34,408 nucleotides of DNA from Gallionellaceae bacterium (GTDB lineage: Bacteria > Pseudomonadota > Gammaproteobacteria > Burkholderiales > Gallionellaceae), in the NCBI GenBank assembly GCA_009773615.1, contig WSYA01000019.1:1-34408 (forward strand), given 5' to 3'. Positions 1 through 8,063 of the stretch are shown here, piece by piece. The translations under genes were made by a program, and so were the position numbers. How positions within the stretch are numbered: the stretch's first letter is position 1; every line of letters starts with the position of its first letter. The notes under the pieces were generated by a model. It had not been told where the DNA came from. It saw only the letters and a list, made by a program, of their open reading frames with translations, and did no database searches.

Positions 1-216
1 CCTTATTTCATGCGCCTTGCAGCCGGACTCTTCCAGAATCATTGATACGCCACCCAATAACCAAATGATTCTCTTTGATTTTTAACCGGACACTACTGAT
101 AAGGCATAGGAATAGCTCCCATGCTCAACATTGAAGTGGTTTGAAGTTTTTATGCGCCTCAATAAACTGAAATTGAGATTAACGGGTTAAAAATTATTTA
201 AATCCGTTATGCAGCA
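1..216. other. Left-edge AT-rich stretch without a gene
   Basis: No convincing gene is seen between the left edge and the stop codon of the VOC gene. Read on the minus strand, there is a GTCCGGTTAAAA string near 88-99. It is followed by a short open frame (ending MILEESGCKAHEIR) that runs off the left edge. This could be the end of an insertion sequence or the start of an outward gene, but too little is present to name it. The part from about 100 to 216 is AT-rich and shows nothing recognisable. Confidence 0.35.
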
Positions 217-588
217 TTAGCGGGATTCGACAAACTCCAGCGCATTCTGATCCGGGTCACGGCAGAACAAAGCGCTGCGTCCAGATCGACTGAGAGTATA
301 GGCGATCCCGGCGCTATTAAGTCGTTCGAGCAAAGCTTCGATATCCGATACCGTCAATGCCACATGGCGATCACGTCCCCCATGCGCGGGACGCTGCAAT
401 CCCGCTTCCGGATTCGGCAGCAACATCAAGTGTATCTGCTGATTCAGTGCGATGTCATACCACACGCCATCGAAGCTCATCTGCGGACGGTTCGGGTCAG
501 GTTGCAAACCGAGGATACCCTCGTAAAAGGCGCGCGACTTGGCAAGGTCGCTGGTGATAAAAGTAGTGTGGTGGATACCGGTGATCAT
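217..588 (-). CDS. VOC-family (glyoxalase/dioxygenase-fold) protein
   Basis: This is a 123-residue single-domain vicinal oxygen chelate protein. The paired beta-alpha-beta-beta-beta modules can be followed from the opening ITGIHHTTFITSDL to the closing DPDQNALEFVES. Plausible metal ligands are His6, His53 (QIHL), His75 (RHVAL) and Glu118 (ALEF), the usual VOC pattern. The substrate cannot be read from the sequence: glyoxalase, fosfomycin-resistance and ring-cleavage relatives all share this fold. I chose the ATG at 588 over an upstream in-frame start at 615. The 588 start overlaps the purT stop in a TAATG arrangement and has an AAGGTG ribosome site just before it, so it is probably translated by coupling to purT. 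The short linker-free start also fits family proteins. Confidence 0.85.
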   Translation of the reverse strand: MITGIHHTTFITSDLAKSRAFYEGILGLQPDPNRPQMSFDGVWYDIALNQQIHLMLLPNPEAGLQRPAHGGRDRHVALTVSDIEALLERLNSAGIAYTLSRSGRSALFCRDPDQNALEFVESR

Positions 589-1790
589 TACACCTTGACC
601 GGATGCACTTTGCACGCGCAGAGTTTGGCGCGTGCCCTCGCCTCGTCTGTGTCTTTTCCATTCGCCAGTGCCACTCCCATGCGGCGCTTCGCGAACGATT
701 CCGGTTTGCCAAACAGGCGCACGTCGGATTCCGGCACACGCAACGCCTCTTCCACGCCATAGAAAGCGATGCCCTTCTCTTCCAACTGACCGTAGATCAC
801 GGCGCTCGCCCCCGGCGCGCGCAAAGCGGTGTCCACAGGCAAACCCAAAATGGCACGGGCATGCAACTCGAATTCGCTAAAACGCTGACTGCACATCGTT
901 ACCATGCCCGTGTCGTGCGGACGCGGACTGACTTCCGAAAACCAGACTTGGTCGCCCTTGATAAACAGCTCCACGCCAAAGAGTCCCAAGCCGCCGAGAT
1001 CGTCGGTCACCTTCTTGGCAATGTCGCGCGAACGTTGCAGCGCCAGCGGCGACATCGCCATCGGCTGCCAGCTTTCGACGTAATCGCCGTGTACCTGCAC
1101 ATGGCCTATGGGTTCGCAAAAATACGTTTCGGTTTCGCCGTTTGCTCCGACGGCACGCACCGTGAGCTGCGTTATCTCGTAATCGAACGCTACAAATCCC
1201 TCGACGATCACCCTGTCCTGATTCACGCGCGAACCGCTGGCGGCGTAATCCCACGCGCTCTGCACCTCGTCCGCACTATCCACTTTGGATTGCCCCTTGC
1301 CGGAAGACGACATCACCGGCTTGATAATGCACGGGTAGCCGATTACCTCAATGGCGGCACGCAATTCATCCAAACTGTCGGCAAATTTATAGGGGGATGT
1401 CGGCAACCATAGTGTTTCGGCGGCCAGACGGCGGATGCCTTCGCGGTTCATGGTGAGTTGTGCCGCACGTGCCGTCGGGATGACGCGCACCAATCCTTCC
1501 TTCTCGATCTGCACTAGCATGTCGGTGGCGATAGCTTCGATTTCCGGCACGATGAGGTCTGGTTTTTCCTGCTCGATCAATGCACGCAAAGCCGCACCAT
1601 CCGCCATGTTGATGACATGGGCGCGATGCGCCACCTGATGTCCCGGCGCATTCGGATAACGATCCACCGCGATGGTTTCCACGCCGAGACGCTGCAATGC
1701 AATGATGACTTCTTTGCCGAGTTCGCCACTGCCGAGCAGCATTACTTTGGTGGCGGAGGAACTAAGGGGGGTGCCGAAAACAGGCTGCAT
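588..1790 (-). CDS. purT: Formate-dependent phosphoribosylglycinamide formyltransferase (GAR transformylase 2)
   Basis: PurT uses ATP and formate to formylate GAR in the third step of purine synthesis, an alternative to folate-dependent PurN, in the cytoplasm. The 400-residue length is close to the usual ~392. Visible parts are the N-terminal pre-ATP-grasp domain with GSGELGKE (residues 20-27) and [10 protein letters not shown] (81-90). The ATP-grasp fold follows, with Lys157 and SSSGKGQ (161-167), then the metal/phosphate segment [10 protein letters not shown] (286-295). A small C-terminal domain ends the protein. It is the first gene of a two-gene minus-strand unit with the VOC gene, which overlaps it by one base. 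A perfect TATAAT lies upstream on the minus strand at 1826-1831. Nothing looks damaged. Confidence 0.96.
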   Translation of the reverse strand: MQPVFGTPLSSSATKVMLLGSGELGKEVIIALQRLGVETIAVDRYPNAPGHQVAHRAHVINMADGAALRALIEQEKPDLIVPEIEAIATDMLVQIEKEGLVRVIPTARAAQLTMNREGIRRLAAETLWLPTSPYKFADSLDELRAAIEVIGYPCIIKPVMSSSGKGQSKVDSADEVQSAWDYAASGSRVNQDRVIVEGFVAFDYEITQLTVRAVGANGETETYFCEPIGHVQVHGDYVESWQPMAMSPLALQRSRDIAKKVTDDLGGLGLFGVELFIKGDQVWFSEVSPRPHDTGMVTMCSQRFSEFELHARAILGLPVDTALRAPGASAVIYGQLEEKGIAFYGVEEALRVPESDVRLFGKPESFAKRRMGVALANGKDTDEARARAKLCACKVHPVKV

Positions 1791-1825
1791 ATTTGAGACT
1801 CATTAAGGGAATTCAAGTGAGTGGA

Positions 1826-1855
1826 ATTATACACAGCGAGAATGGTTTACTTGAA
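1826..1855 (-). promoter_or_regulatory. Candidate sigma70 promoter for purT
   Basis: On the minus strand a perfect TATAAT (1826-1831) lies 36 bp before the purT start. A weak -35 match TTCAAG (1850-1855) sits 18 bp upstream of it. The only gene on the other side is the divergent aldolase. The same AT-rich patch reads TATACA on the plus strand, so divergent promoters may overlap here. Assignment is by motif only. Confidence 0.4.
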
Positions 1856-1896
1856 CATCAGGAGGAGTAGGATGACCCTTCTCAAGGAGCGAGATC

Positions 1897-2946
1897 ATGA
1901 CGAATATCGTGCAATTGTTAGGCAGCGAAGCGGAGCAACTCTTGAATTACCGGTGCAGCGGCATCCCCAAAGAATCGCTGCATTTGCCGGGGCCGGATTA
2001 CGTGGATCGCGTGGTAGCCATGAAAGACCGGCGCACCGGCGTGCTGCGCAGCATGCAGGCACTATACGGACATGGCCGTTTGGCGAACACCGGCTACCTC
2101 TCGCTACTGCCCGTGGATCAAGGAGTAGAACATTCCGGCGGTGCCTCGTTCGCCCCCAACCCGATGTATTTCGACCCGGAAAATATCGTCAAGCTCGCCA
2201 TCGAAGGCGGCTGCAACGGCGTAGCCTCCACGCTGGGTGTGCTGGCCTCAGTGGCGCGCCGCTATGCGCACAAGATTCCGTTCATCGTAAAAATAAATCA
2301 CAACGAAATTCTCAGCTATCCCAACATATTCGACCAGACATTATTCGCCAGCGTCGATCAGGCTTTCAACATGGGTGCTGTAGCAGTAGGCGCAACCGTA
2401 TTTTACGGTTCAGCTCAGTCGCGCCGGCAAATTCAGGAAATCTCCGAAGCCTTTGAGCACGCGCACCAACTCGGCATGGCAACCGTGCTGTGGGCATACC
2501 TGCGCAATCCGGCGTTTAAAGTGGGCGACAAGGACTACCACGTTGCCGCCGACCTCACCGGCCAAGCCAATCACCTCGCCGCCACCATCAACGCCGACAT
2601 CGTGAAACAAAAAATGGCCGAGAATAACGGCGGCTACAATGCCATCAAATTCGGCAAAACCCATCCCAAAGTTTACAGTGACCTCACCACCGACCACCCC
2701 ATCGACCTCGTGCGCTATCAGGTAGCCAACTGCTACATGGGGCGTGCGGGCTTGATCAACTCCGGTGGAGAGTCAGGTAAAGACGATTTGCAACAAGCTG
2801 TGCGCACGGCAGTCATCAACAAACGCGCCGGTGGCATGGGTCTGATCCTCGGGCGCAAGGCGTTCCAAAAACCGATGCCGGACGGCATAGCGCTGCTTAA
2901 TGCGGTTCAGGATGTTTATCTGTCAAAGGATATATCGGTGGCGTAA
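1897..2946 (+). CDS. fbaB: Class I fructose-bisphosphate aldolase (DhnA/FbaB type)
   Basis: This 349-residue protein should cleave or form fructose 1,6-bisphosphate through a lysine Schiff base, in glycolysis/gluconeogenesis. Family marks are LPVDQGVEH (71-79), the strand motif ADIVKQK (233-239, where Lys237 is the likely Schiff-base residue), and a C-terminal phosphate-binding stretch with SGGESGKDD and [11 protein letters not shown]. It belongs to the metal-independent archaeal-type class I group, not to the class II zinc enzymes. The ATG at 1897 has an AAGGAG ribosome site at 1884-1889. A stronger AGGAGGAG lies just upstream at 1860-1867, before an out-of-frame ATG at 1872. It is transcribed alone, divergent from purT and convergent with the Lon-like protease gene. 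Confidence 0.94.
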   Translation: MTNIVQLLGSEAEQLLNYRCSGIPKESLHLPGPDYVDRVVAMKDRRTGVLRSMQALYGHGRLANTGYLSLLPVDQGVEHSGGASFAPNPMYFDPENIVKLAIEGGCNGVASTLGVLASVARRYAHKIPFIVKINHNEILSYPNIFDQTLFASVDQAFNMGAVAVGATVFYGSAQSRRQIQEISEAFEHAHQLGMATVLWAYLRNPAFKVGDKDYHVAADLTGQANHLAATINADIVKQKMAENNGGYNAIKFGKTHPKVYSDLTTDHPIDLVRYQVANCYMGRAGLINSGGESGKDDLQQAVRTAVINKRAGGMGLILGRKAFQKPMPDGIALLNAVQDVYLSKDISVA

Positions 2947-3018
2947 TCAATTTGCAGGCAGCGCGACGGGCATCTCAACAATTTGTCACAGCCTGATATT
3001 TAACTGCGGCTCCCCGCG

Positions 3019-5439
3019 CTAACGCGAAGACTTTCGCCCTTCCTTCTGGTGTTCAGACGACTGGCAGGCGCGGCGATAGGCTTGCAATGTTTTCTGGGCG
3101 TGACCCAGCACGCTGTCGCGCGGAAATATCCCTGTCGCATTGGACACACCTGCGGGGATGCCGGTGAGTAGCTCGATGCCTTCGCTCACATGATCGGCAG
3201 TGTAGATATGGAACACCCCCTGTGCGACCGCATCGACGACCTTGCGCTCCAGCATTAGATGGCGGCGGTTGCGATGCGGGATCAGCACGCCCTGACTGCC
3301 GTCCAGACCGGCGCTTTCACAGACGCGAAAGTAGCCCTCGATTTTTTCGTTGAGGCCGCCTATCGGCAACACTTCTCCGTGCTGGTTGAGCGCACCGGTC
3401 ACGGCGATGCCCTGCTTGATCGGCAAACCCGACAAAGCTGAAAGCAATGTATAAAGTTCGGCGCAGGAAGCTGAGTCGCCTTCAACCCCGTTGTATTCCT
3501 GCTCGAACACGATAGAGGCATTGAGCGCGAGCGGCGCATTGTGGGCGAATAGCGCGGACAGGTAGTTCTGCAATATGAACACGCCCTTGTCGTGGATCGG
3601 GCCGGACATTTCGACTTCCCGCTCGATATTGAGCAAACCGTCCTCACCGGCAAAAGTGCGCGCAGTGAGACGCGTCGGAAAACCGAAACGGTAGTCCCCA
3701 TAATCTACCTGGCTCAGCCCGTTGAGTTGCCCCACTTTCTCGCCATGCACGGTGATCAGCAAGTCGCCTTCGGCGATGGCTTCTTGCAGGCGTTGGTCGG
3801 GGTAATCGTGGCGCAATTTGCGCGCGCGCAGTGCTGCTTCGATATCCTGTACCTCGACCAGCCGGGCGGCACGCGCACGGCATAACGCGGCGCTTTCCAT
3901 CACCAGCGCCTCGGCGCGCGCGAAGATCGCGCTCTGGCGCGACTGGTCATCCACTTCGCGGTGTCCGTCCTCCAGCATGCGCGCGACGGCAGCAGAAGCA
4001 AAATGCGGCAGCCCCAAATCGCGGCAAGTGTGGGCGACAAAAATAGATGAAGCGCGGCGAGTTTCTGTGTCGGATAAAAAACTTTCGACGAAGTCCACTT
4101 TAACGCGAAAGCGCCGCGCAAACTCAGGGTCTTCTTCCTGCAATTCGTAGTACTGTTCGCGCGAACCTATCAAAATGATCTTGACATCGATATCCACCGC
4201 CTCGGGTTCGAGCGAAACCGCCGCGATCGGCGCAAAAGCCGTGCCCGGCTCTTCGATCTGCAATCTGCCACTGCGCAAAAAACGCCGCAGCTTCTCCCAC
4301 ACCAATCCGTCGGCAAACAGGTCGCGCAGGTGCAGCATGAGAAAGCCGCCGTGCGCCTTGAGTAGACTGCCCGCGCGGATGCGGGTGAAGTCGGTCACCA
4401 GCACATCGTTCTCCGATTGATACTCGATGCTGCCGAACAGCGAACGGAACAAGGGGTTGTCCTCGACGATCGCCGGCGCACCTTTGGCGCCCTCATTGTC
4501 CACCACCAGATTGACGCGGTAGCGCGTCAGCACTGTCGTTAAGGCCTCCAGCCGCAGCTCATCGTCGTCTTCAGAAGGCTTGAACAACTCTAGATGTTCG
4601 AGTATGTCATGCTGCACATGCTCCAGATAGGCATTGAGCTTGGCGGCATCCTTGATCTGTTTTTTGAGACCGTTGCGAATTTCCTGCAACTCATGCTCCA
4701 GCAACGGCTTCACCACCTGACGCCGCAAAGCCGCCAGCGCCTCGTTCATCAGGCGCTCCATCGGGCGGGTCTTCTCAAAATAGCGCGTGATTTCGATGCG
4801 CAGTTCCTGCTCGGATGTTTCGATCTCGGCGCGGCGCTCCTTGGGCAAGACCACGACCTCGTCTTCGGTCAACGTGTGGCCTTTTTCACCCAGCAGCGTA
4901 AAAACCAGACGCCCGGCATCGCGACGCAGCGTGAAGTGGCGGGCTTCACTGAAGGATTCAAGCTCCGCGTAATTCTTGGCTTCTTCCGCCTTGTAGGTTT
5001 TTTCGATGCGCTCGCTTTCGGCCTTGAAATCCTGTCCTTCCAGGCGCTGCGGAATTTCGGTTTGCAGCGACTTGACCATCTGCGCCATGAGTTCGCGCAG
5101 CAGACGCCCCTGCCCAGTGGGCAAGCGCAATGCCTGCGGCCTTTCCGGCGCAGAGAAGTTATGCAGATAACATAGATCGGGGGGCACTATCCGCTTTGCG
5201 GCAGCCGCCTGCATCGCCTGTTTGAGCAGCGAAGAACGCCCGCTACCGACCTCGCCCAACACGAACAGGTTGTAGTCCGCTTGATCCATGCCGAGTCCGA
5301 AACGCGCCGCCATTTCCGCACGCTCCTGTCCGATCCACGGCAACGCATATTCGACCAGTTCGGACGTATCGGAAAAGCCGAGCGTATCGGGTGCGATGGT
5401 GAGGCGAAGCTCGGCGGGAGTCAGGTTGATGATTGGCAT
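3019..5439 (-). CDS. Lon-family ATP-dependent protease (YcbZ/AAA_32 type)
   Basis: This 806-residue cytoplasmic AAA+ protease resembles the Lon-related YcbZ group, not classical LonA: it lacks the LonA N-terminal domain. The ATP site is GEVGSGRSS (62-70), with arginine where Walker A normally has lysine, which I believe is common in this subfamily. A long charged, probably coiled-coil insertion spans roughly residues 130-290. The protease domain has Ser656 in GDSAS and Lys699 in GGLNEK, 43 residues apart, exactly the Ser-Lys dyad spacing of E. coli Lon (679/722). So the proteolytic site looks intact. No strong ribosome site precedes the ATG at 5439. The gene is monocistronic, lying head-to-tail after pcm with about 130 bp between them. 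Likely role is degradation of damaged or regulatory proteins; substrates are unknown. Confidence 0.9.
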   Translation of the reverse strand: MPIINLTPAELRLTIAPDTLGFSDTSELVEYALPWIGQERAEMAARFGLGMDQADYNLFVLGEVGSGRSSLLKQAMQAAAAKRIVPPDLCYLHNFSAPERPQALRLPTGQGRLLRELMAQMVKSLQTEIPQRLEGQDFKAESERIEKTYKAEEAKNYAELESFSEARHFTLRRDAGRLVFTLLGEKGHTLTEDEVVVLPKERRAEIETSEQELRIEITRYFEKTRPMERLMNEALAALRRQVVKPLLEHELQEIRNGLKKQIKDAAKLNAYLEHVQHDILEHLELFKPSEDDDELRLEALTTVLTRYRVNLVVDNEGAKGAPAIVEDNPLFRSLFGSIEYQSENDVLVTDFTRIRAGSLLKAHGGFLMLHLRDLFADGLVWEKLRRFLRSGRLQIEEPGTAFAPIAAVSLEPEAVDIDVKIILIGSREQYYELQEEDPEFARRFRVKVDFVESFLSDTETRRASSIFVAHTCRDLGLPHFASAAVARMLEDGHREVDDQSRQSAIFARAEALVMESAALCRARAARLVEVQDIEAALRARKLRHDYPDQRLQEAIAEGDLLITVHGEKVGQLNGLSQVDYGDYRFGFPTRLTARTFAGEDGLLNIEREVEMSGPIHDKGVFILQNYLSALFAHNAPLALNASIVFEQEYNGVEGDSASCAELYTLLSALSGLPIKQGIAVTGALNQHGEVLPIGGLNEKIEGYFRVCESAGLDGSQGVLIPHRNRRHLMLERKVVDAVAQGVFHIYTADHVSEGIELLTGIPAGVSNATGIFPRDSVLGHAQKTLQAYRRACQSSEHQKEGRKSSR

Positions 5440-5528
5440 TTTATTATCTTGCTAGCAAAAAGAAGGTTTGAATTGTAAGCATTAACAACGGGCACATAGT
5501 CCTGACGCTCCATAACAGGCACGACTAC

Positions 5529-5568
5529 GCCGCATCTGCGGCCATTGTGCGGACGATTTTGAATCGTC
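5529..5568. terminator. Two small hairpins downstream of pcm
   Basis: Just past the pcm stop on the minus strand, GACGATT (5552-5558) pairs with AATCGTC (5562-5568) around a 3-nt loop. Further on, GCCGCA (5529-5534) pairs with TGCGGC (5537-5542). Neither has a strong T-run, so this is only a candidate transcript end or mRNA-stabilising structure. Confidence 0.3.
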
Positions 5569-6263
5569 TAGCTTCCACCGATGAGCGGAACAAAACTCAC
5601 CGGCAACACACGCCGCATGCTGAGGCGTCCATCGGCGTGTTTCGTTGCCAGCACAAGATCCTGATAGCCGTAGGCCGAACCCAACGGGATAACGATCTTG
5701 CCCTCGGTTTTGAGTTGCAGCACCAGCTCCGGCGGAATCTCATCAGGTGCCGCAGTAACGATAACGGCGTCGTAAGGAGCAAATTCAGGCCATCCATCCC
5801 GCCCATCGGCAATCTTCACCGAAATGTTCCGGTAGCCCAATTTCGCAAGTTTTTCGCGTGCATGCTCGCCAAGCGCTCTAACTATTTCGACGGAGTAAAC
5901 ATGTTCGACCAGTTTGGACAAAACAGCGGCCTGATAACCCGAACCAGTACCAATCTCCAGCACGTGATCCGTTGCCTTTAAATCAAGCAGGTCGGTCATG
6001 AGCGCAACGATGTAGGGTTGCGAAATCGTCTGGCCGTGCCCGATGGAAAGCGGGTGATTTTCATAAGCGAAAATGATTTGCTCATCGGGTACAAAATTGC
6101 GGCGATCCACCTTGCCGAGTACCGCCATGACCTTATCGGAAATGGCGCTGCGTCCCGTATCGAGAGCCGTCTTGGCCGCGTCCTGCGCAATCACGGACAG
6201 CAAATGGCGGCGCTGCTGCTCAAGGCTTGTATCACTGAAACCAGACTGAAAAATAGTCATCAT
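5568..6263 (-). CDS. pcm: Protein-L-isoaspartate O-methyltransferase
   Basis: Pcm transfers a methyl group from S-adenosylmethionine to L-isoaspartyl residues in aged proteins so that they can revert to aspartate. The 231-residue protein shows the family block HPLSIGHGQTISQPYIVALM (70-89) and the SAM-binding motif I VLEIGTGSGYQAA (101-113). The later motifs DGRDGWPEFAPYDAVIVTAA and EGKIVIPLGS follow in order. It is slightly longer than the E. coli enzyme (208) because of its N-terminus. Two adjacent ATGs (6263 and 6260) are possible starts and neither has a clear ribosome site. The gene is divergent from the following small membrane protein gene. It lacks the common surE/nlpD/rpoS neighbours found in gammaproteobacteria. 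Confidence 0.93.
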   Translation of the reverse strand: MMTIFQSGFSDTSLEQQRRHLLSVIAQDAAKTALDTGRSAISDKVMAVLGKVDRRNFVPDEQIIFAYENHPLSIGHGQTISQPYIVALMTDLLDLKATDHVLEIGTGSGYQAAVLSKLVEHVYSVEIVRALGEHAREKLAKLGYRNISVKIADGRDGWPEFAPYDAVIVTAAPDEIPPELVLQLKTEGKIVIPLGSAYGYQDLVLATKHADGRLSMRRVLPVSFVPLIGGS

Positions 6264-6331
6264 GATCGTAGTAACGGTTTAGTTTTTCGCCGTTCATTAT
6301 GGCATTTAAATCATCATTCGCCGAGATAGTT

Positions 6332-6357
6332 AATCGGCAAGAGAATTCCGATTTTTT
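6332..6357 (+). terminator. Weak intrinsic-terminator-like hairpin
   Basis: AATCGG (6332-6337) pairs with CCGATT (6348-6353) around a 10-nt loop and runs into six T residues (6352-6357) on the plus strand. No plus-strand gene lies just upstream, so if real it would stop stray transcription into, or attenuate, the gene at 6452. The stem is short, hence low confidence. Confidence 0.3.
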
Positions 6358-6451
6358 CTAATGAAAATATGATGTTATGTGCATATACTTTTACTGTTCA
6401 CAATGAGTTCCCCCATGCTACTGTACGCATTGAATTTAATAGAGGATCGTT

Positions 6452-7057
6452 ATGAACAACAGAATTCGCCAGATTCTCGACCAAATAATGGATCTCGAAC
6501 ATGAGTTGCATCCCCTCATCGAACAACAAGAGGCGCGCCTGCGCTACCAGCTGGAAGGCAAGCGCGTCACCTTCGAGCATGCGGCCAAGGATGCGCACCG
6601 CAAAGTCAAACTCGGTGTATTTCGCTGGTTCACGACTGTCCGCCCGCAAAACTATCTCACCGCACCGATCATTTACGGCATGGCTGTCCCGCTGGTCTTG
6701 TTCGACCTGTGTATCAGCATTTATCAGCTGCTTTGTTTTCCGATTTACCGTATCGCCAGAGTGAGCCGTGCGGACTACATCGTGATAGATCATCAGCACT
6801 TGGCCTATCTGAATATCATCGAAAAAGTGCATTGCATTTATTGCTCGTATGCGGTCGGCCTGCTGGGTTACGCGCAGGAAATAACGGCGCGCACCGAACA
6901 ATATTTTTGCCCGATCAAACACGCGCACAAAGTGCTTGGGACACATTCGCGCTACAAGAACTTCCTGAATTATGGAGACGCGGAAGACCTGCATGGTAAA
7001 GTCGAAGAATTGCGCAGCGCGCTGGCTAGTGAACTAAAACAGCGCGATAAGTCGTAA
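6452..7057 (+). CDS. Uncharacterised membrane protein with conserved-looking Cys/His cluster
   Basis: I do not recognise a named family for this 201-residue protein. Residues 1-55 are charged and helical (MNNRIRQILDQIMDLEHELH...), a possible coiled coil. One strongly hydrophobic stretch follows (about 70-98), probably a membrane hairpin or single pass. After it come His114 and His116, a CxxC pair (Cys128, Cys131), an RTEQYFCP segment with Cys153, and His157. The spacing of Cys and His close to the membrane suggests a metal or redox site, but this is inference. The C-terminal 40 residues are again charged helix. The ATG follows a GAGG ribosome site, and a TATACT hexamer at 6384-6389 may be its -10. 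It is alone on its strand between pcm and the EamA transporter. Confidence 0.8.
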   Translation: MNNRIRQILDQIMDLEHELHPLIEQQEARLRYQLEGKRVTFEHAAKDAHRKVKLGVFRWFTTVRPQNYLTAPIIYGMAVPLVLFDLCISIYQLLCFPIYRIARVSRADYIVIDHQHLAYLNIIEKVHCIYCSYAVGLLGYAQEITARTEQYFCPIKHAHKVLGTHSRYKNFLNYGDAEDLHGKVEELRSALASELKQRDKS

Positions 7058-7118
7058 AGCAAAGCTGAGGTTAATACTGCGCTTCTTTTGGATCGTCTAC
7101 TCTGAGGGCAGCAACACC

Positions 7119-8012
7119 CTAAGCCTCCCCCTGTTTCAATTCATCATGCAACTTCCCCGACAACAAACTGGCGGAGATGATGAGTATTGCGCCCATCCAC
7201 TCGCGTAATTGCAAAGCTTCTCCTACCAGCACATAGGAAGAAACGGCGGCGATCACCAGCTCGAACAGGAACAGGACTACGGCGCGATTGGCGGGCAAAT
7301 GGGTCACACCGTATTGCACTGCGAAACTGGTTGCGCCCAAGGTGATGCCCATCAGCACCAGTAGCAGCCAGGTTTGCGAGTCTATCGCCGTCAGCACCCC
7401 CACCATTCCGCCCTGCCACAACAAGAATGGCAGGGTCAGAACGACAGCCCCCAGCCACAGGCCGAACGACTTTGCTTCCACGCTCAGATGCGCGGCGCGG
7501 CGCGAAACAACATTGGAAAAGGCGAAGCTCATCCCCGCCGACAACCCTATCCATTCGGAAATGTTTTGCGGCAATGGCAAGCCGAGTCTGGGCTCCCACA
7601 GCATGACCAGCGCGCCGCCCAGCGATAAGGCGACGACCAGATAACCGTATCGGTTAAGCCGCTCGTCGAGCAGCCAGCGCGAGAATAGAATCGTCCACAG
7701 CGGCGCAAGATAAAACAGCAGCAGCACGCGCATCACTTCGCCGTGCAGCATCGCCAGAACATAGCCGAAATTTGCCCAGCCTGCGCTCAATACCAGCAGC
7801 AATGCCCACCAGCCGGCCTTGGGCAGTTCGCGCCACACGCGCGGAAACATGAACGCACCGCACAGCATCGCCAGCAGATAGGTGATCATCGTGGACATGG
7901 CTCCGGATACGCCGATGTCCTGCAAGCCACGATAGGGATACCAAATTAGCCCCCACACCAGTGCGCCGCTCAATACCCCGATGACCGGCATCACATTTTG
8001 TTTTGTTGGCAC
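7119..8012 (-). CDS. EamA/DMT-superfamily transporter
   Basis: This 297-residue inner-membrane protein has about ten hydrophobic segments arranged as two EamA repeats of five helices each. The second repeat begins near residue 150, after the loop with GLPLPQNISEWIG. Features typical of drug/metabolite transporters include the ALVWGLIWYP start, a glycine-rich helix with the MRVLLLFYLAPLWTILFSRW stretch, and the closing LREWMGAILIISASLL. The substrate (amino acids, metabolites or drugs) cannot be told from sequence. The start is either GTG at 8012 (used here) or the ATG at 7991, which would shorten it by seven residues. The gene is divergent from dapC, and the dapC promoter elements overlap its 5' end, so the two could influence each other. 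It converges on the gene ending at 7057. Confidence 0.88.
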   Translation of the reverse strand: MPTKQNVMPVIGVLSGALVWGLIWYPYRGLQDIGVSGAMSTMITYLLAMLCGAFMFPRVWRELPKAGWWALLLVLSAGWANFGYVLAMLHGEVMRVLLLFYLAPLWTILFSRWLLDERLNRYGYLVVALSLGGALVMLWEPRLGLPLPQNISEWIGLSAGMSFAFSNVVSRRAAHLSVEAKSFGLWLGAVVLTLPFLLWQGGMVGVLTAIDSQTWLLLVLMGITLGATSFAVQYGVTHLPANRAVVLFLFELVIAAVSSYVLVGEALQLREWMGAILIISASLLSGKLHDELKQGEA

Positions 8013-8030
8013 TCGTCCGACCTTTATAAT
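8003..8030 (+). promoter_or_regulatory. Candidate sigma70 promoter for dapC
   Basis: A perfect -10 TATAAT (8025-8030) lies 16 bp after a TTGTTG -35 match (8003-8008), placing transcription start near 8037 and leaving a short leader before the dapC ATG at 8064. The -35 overlaps the first codons of the divergent EamA gene. Confidence 0.55.
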
Positions 8031-8063
8031 ACGCGCTGATTTACAGCACGTTGCGAAACAGTA

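Noticed and set aside
603..1412. Long plus-strand open frame opposite purT
   Set aside because: It is the antisense shadow of a well-conserved purT gene, with no ribosome site and no protein-like composition. The same applies to frames opposite dapD (14542-15267), pilU (15538-16263) and lolC/lolD (30443-31384).
1821..2456. Plus-strand frame overlapping the 5' half of the aldolase gene
   Set aside because: Despite a strong ribosome site before its internal ATG at 1872, the protein is Arg/Ala-rich and typical of an off-frame reading of the aldolase. I kept the ribosome site as a finding only.
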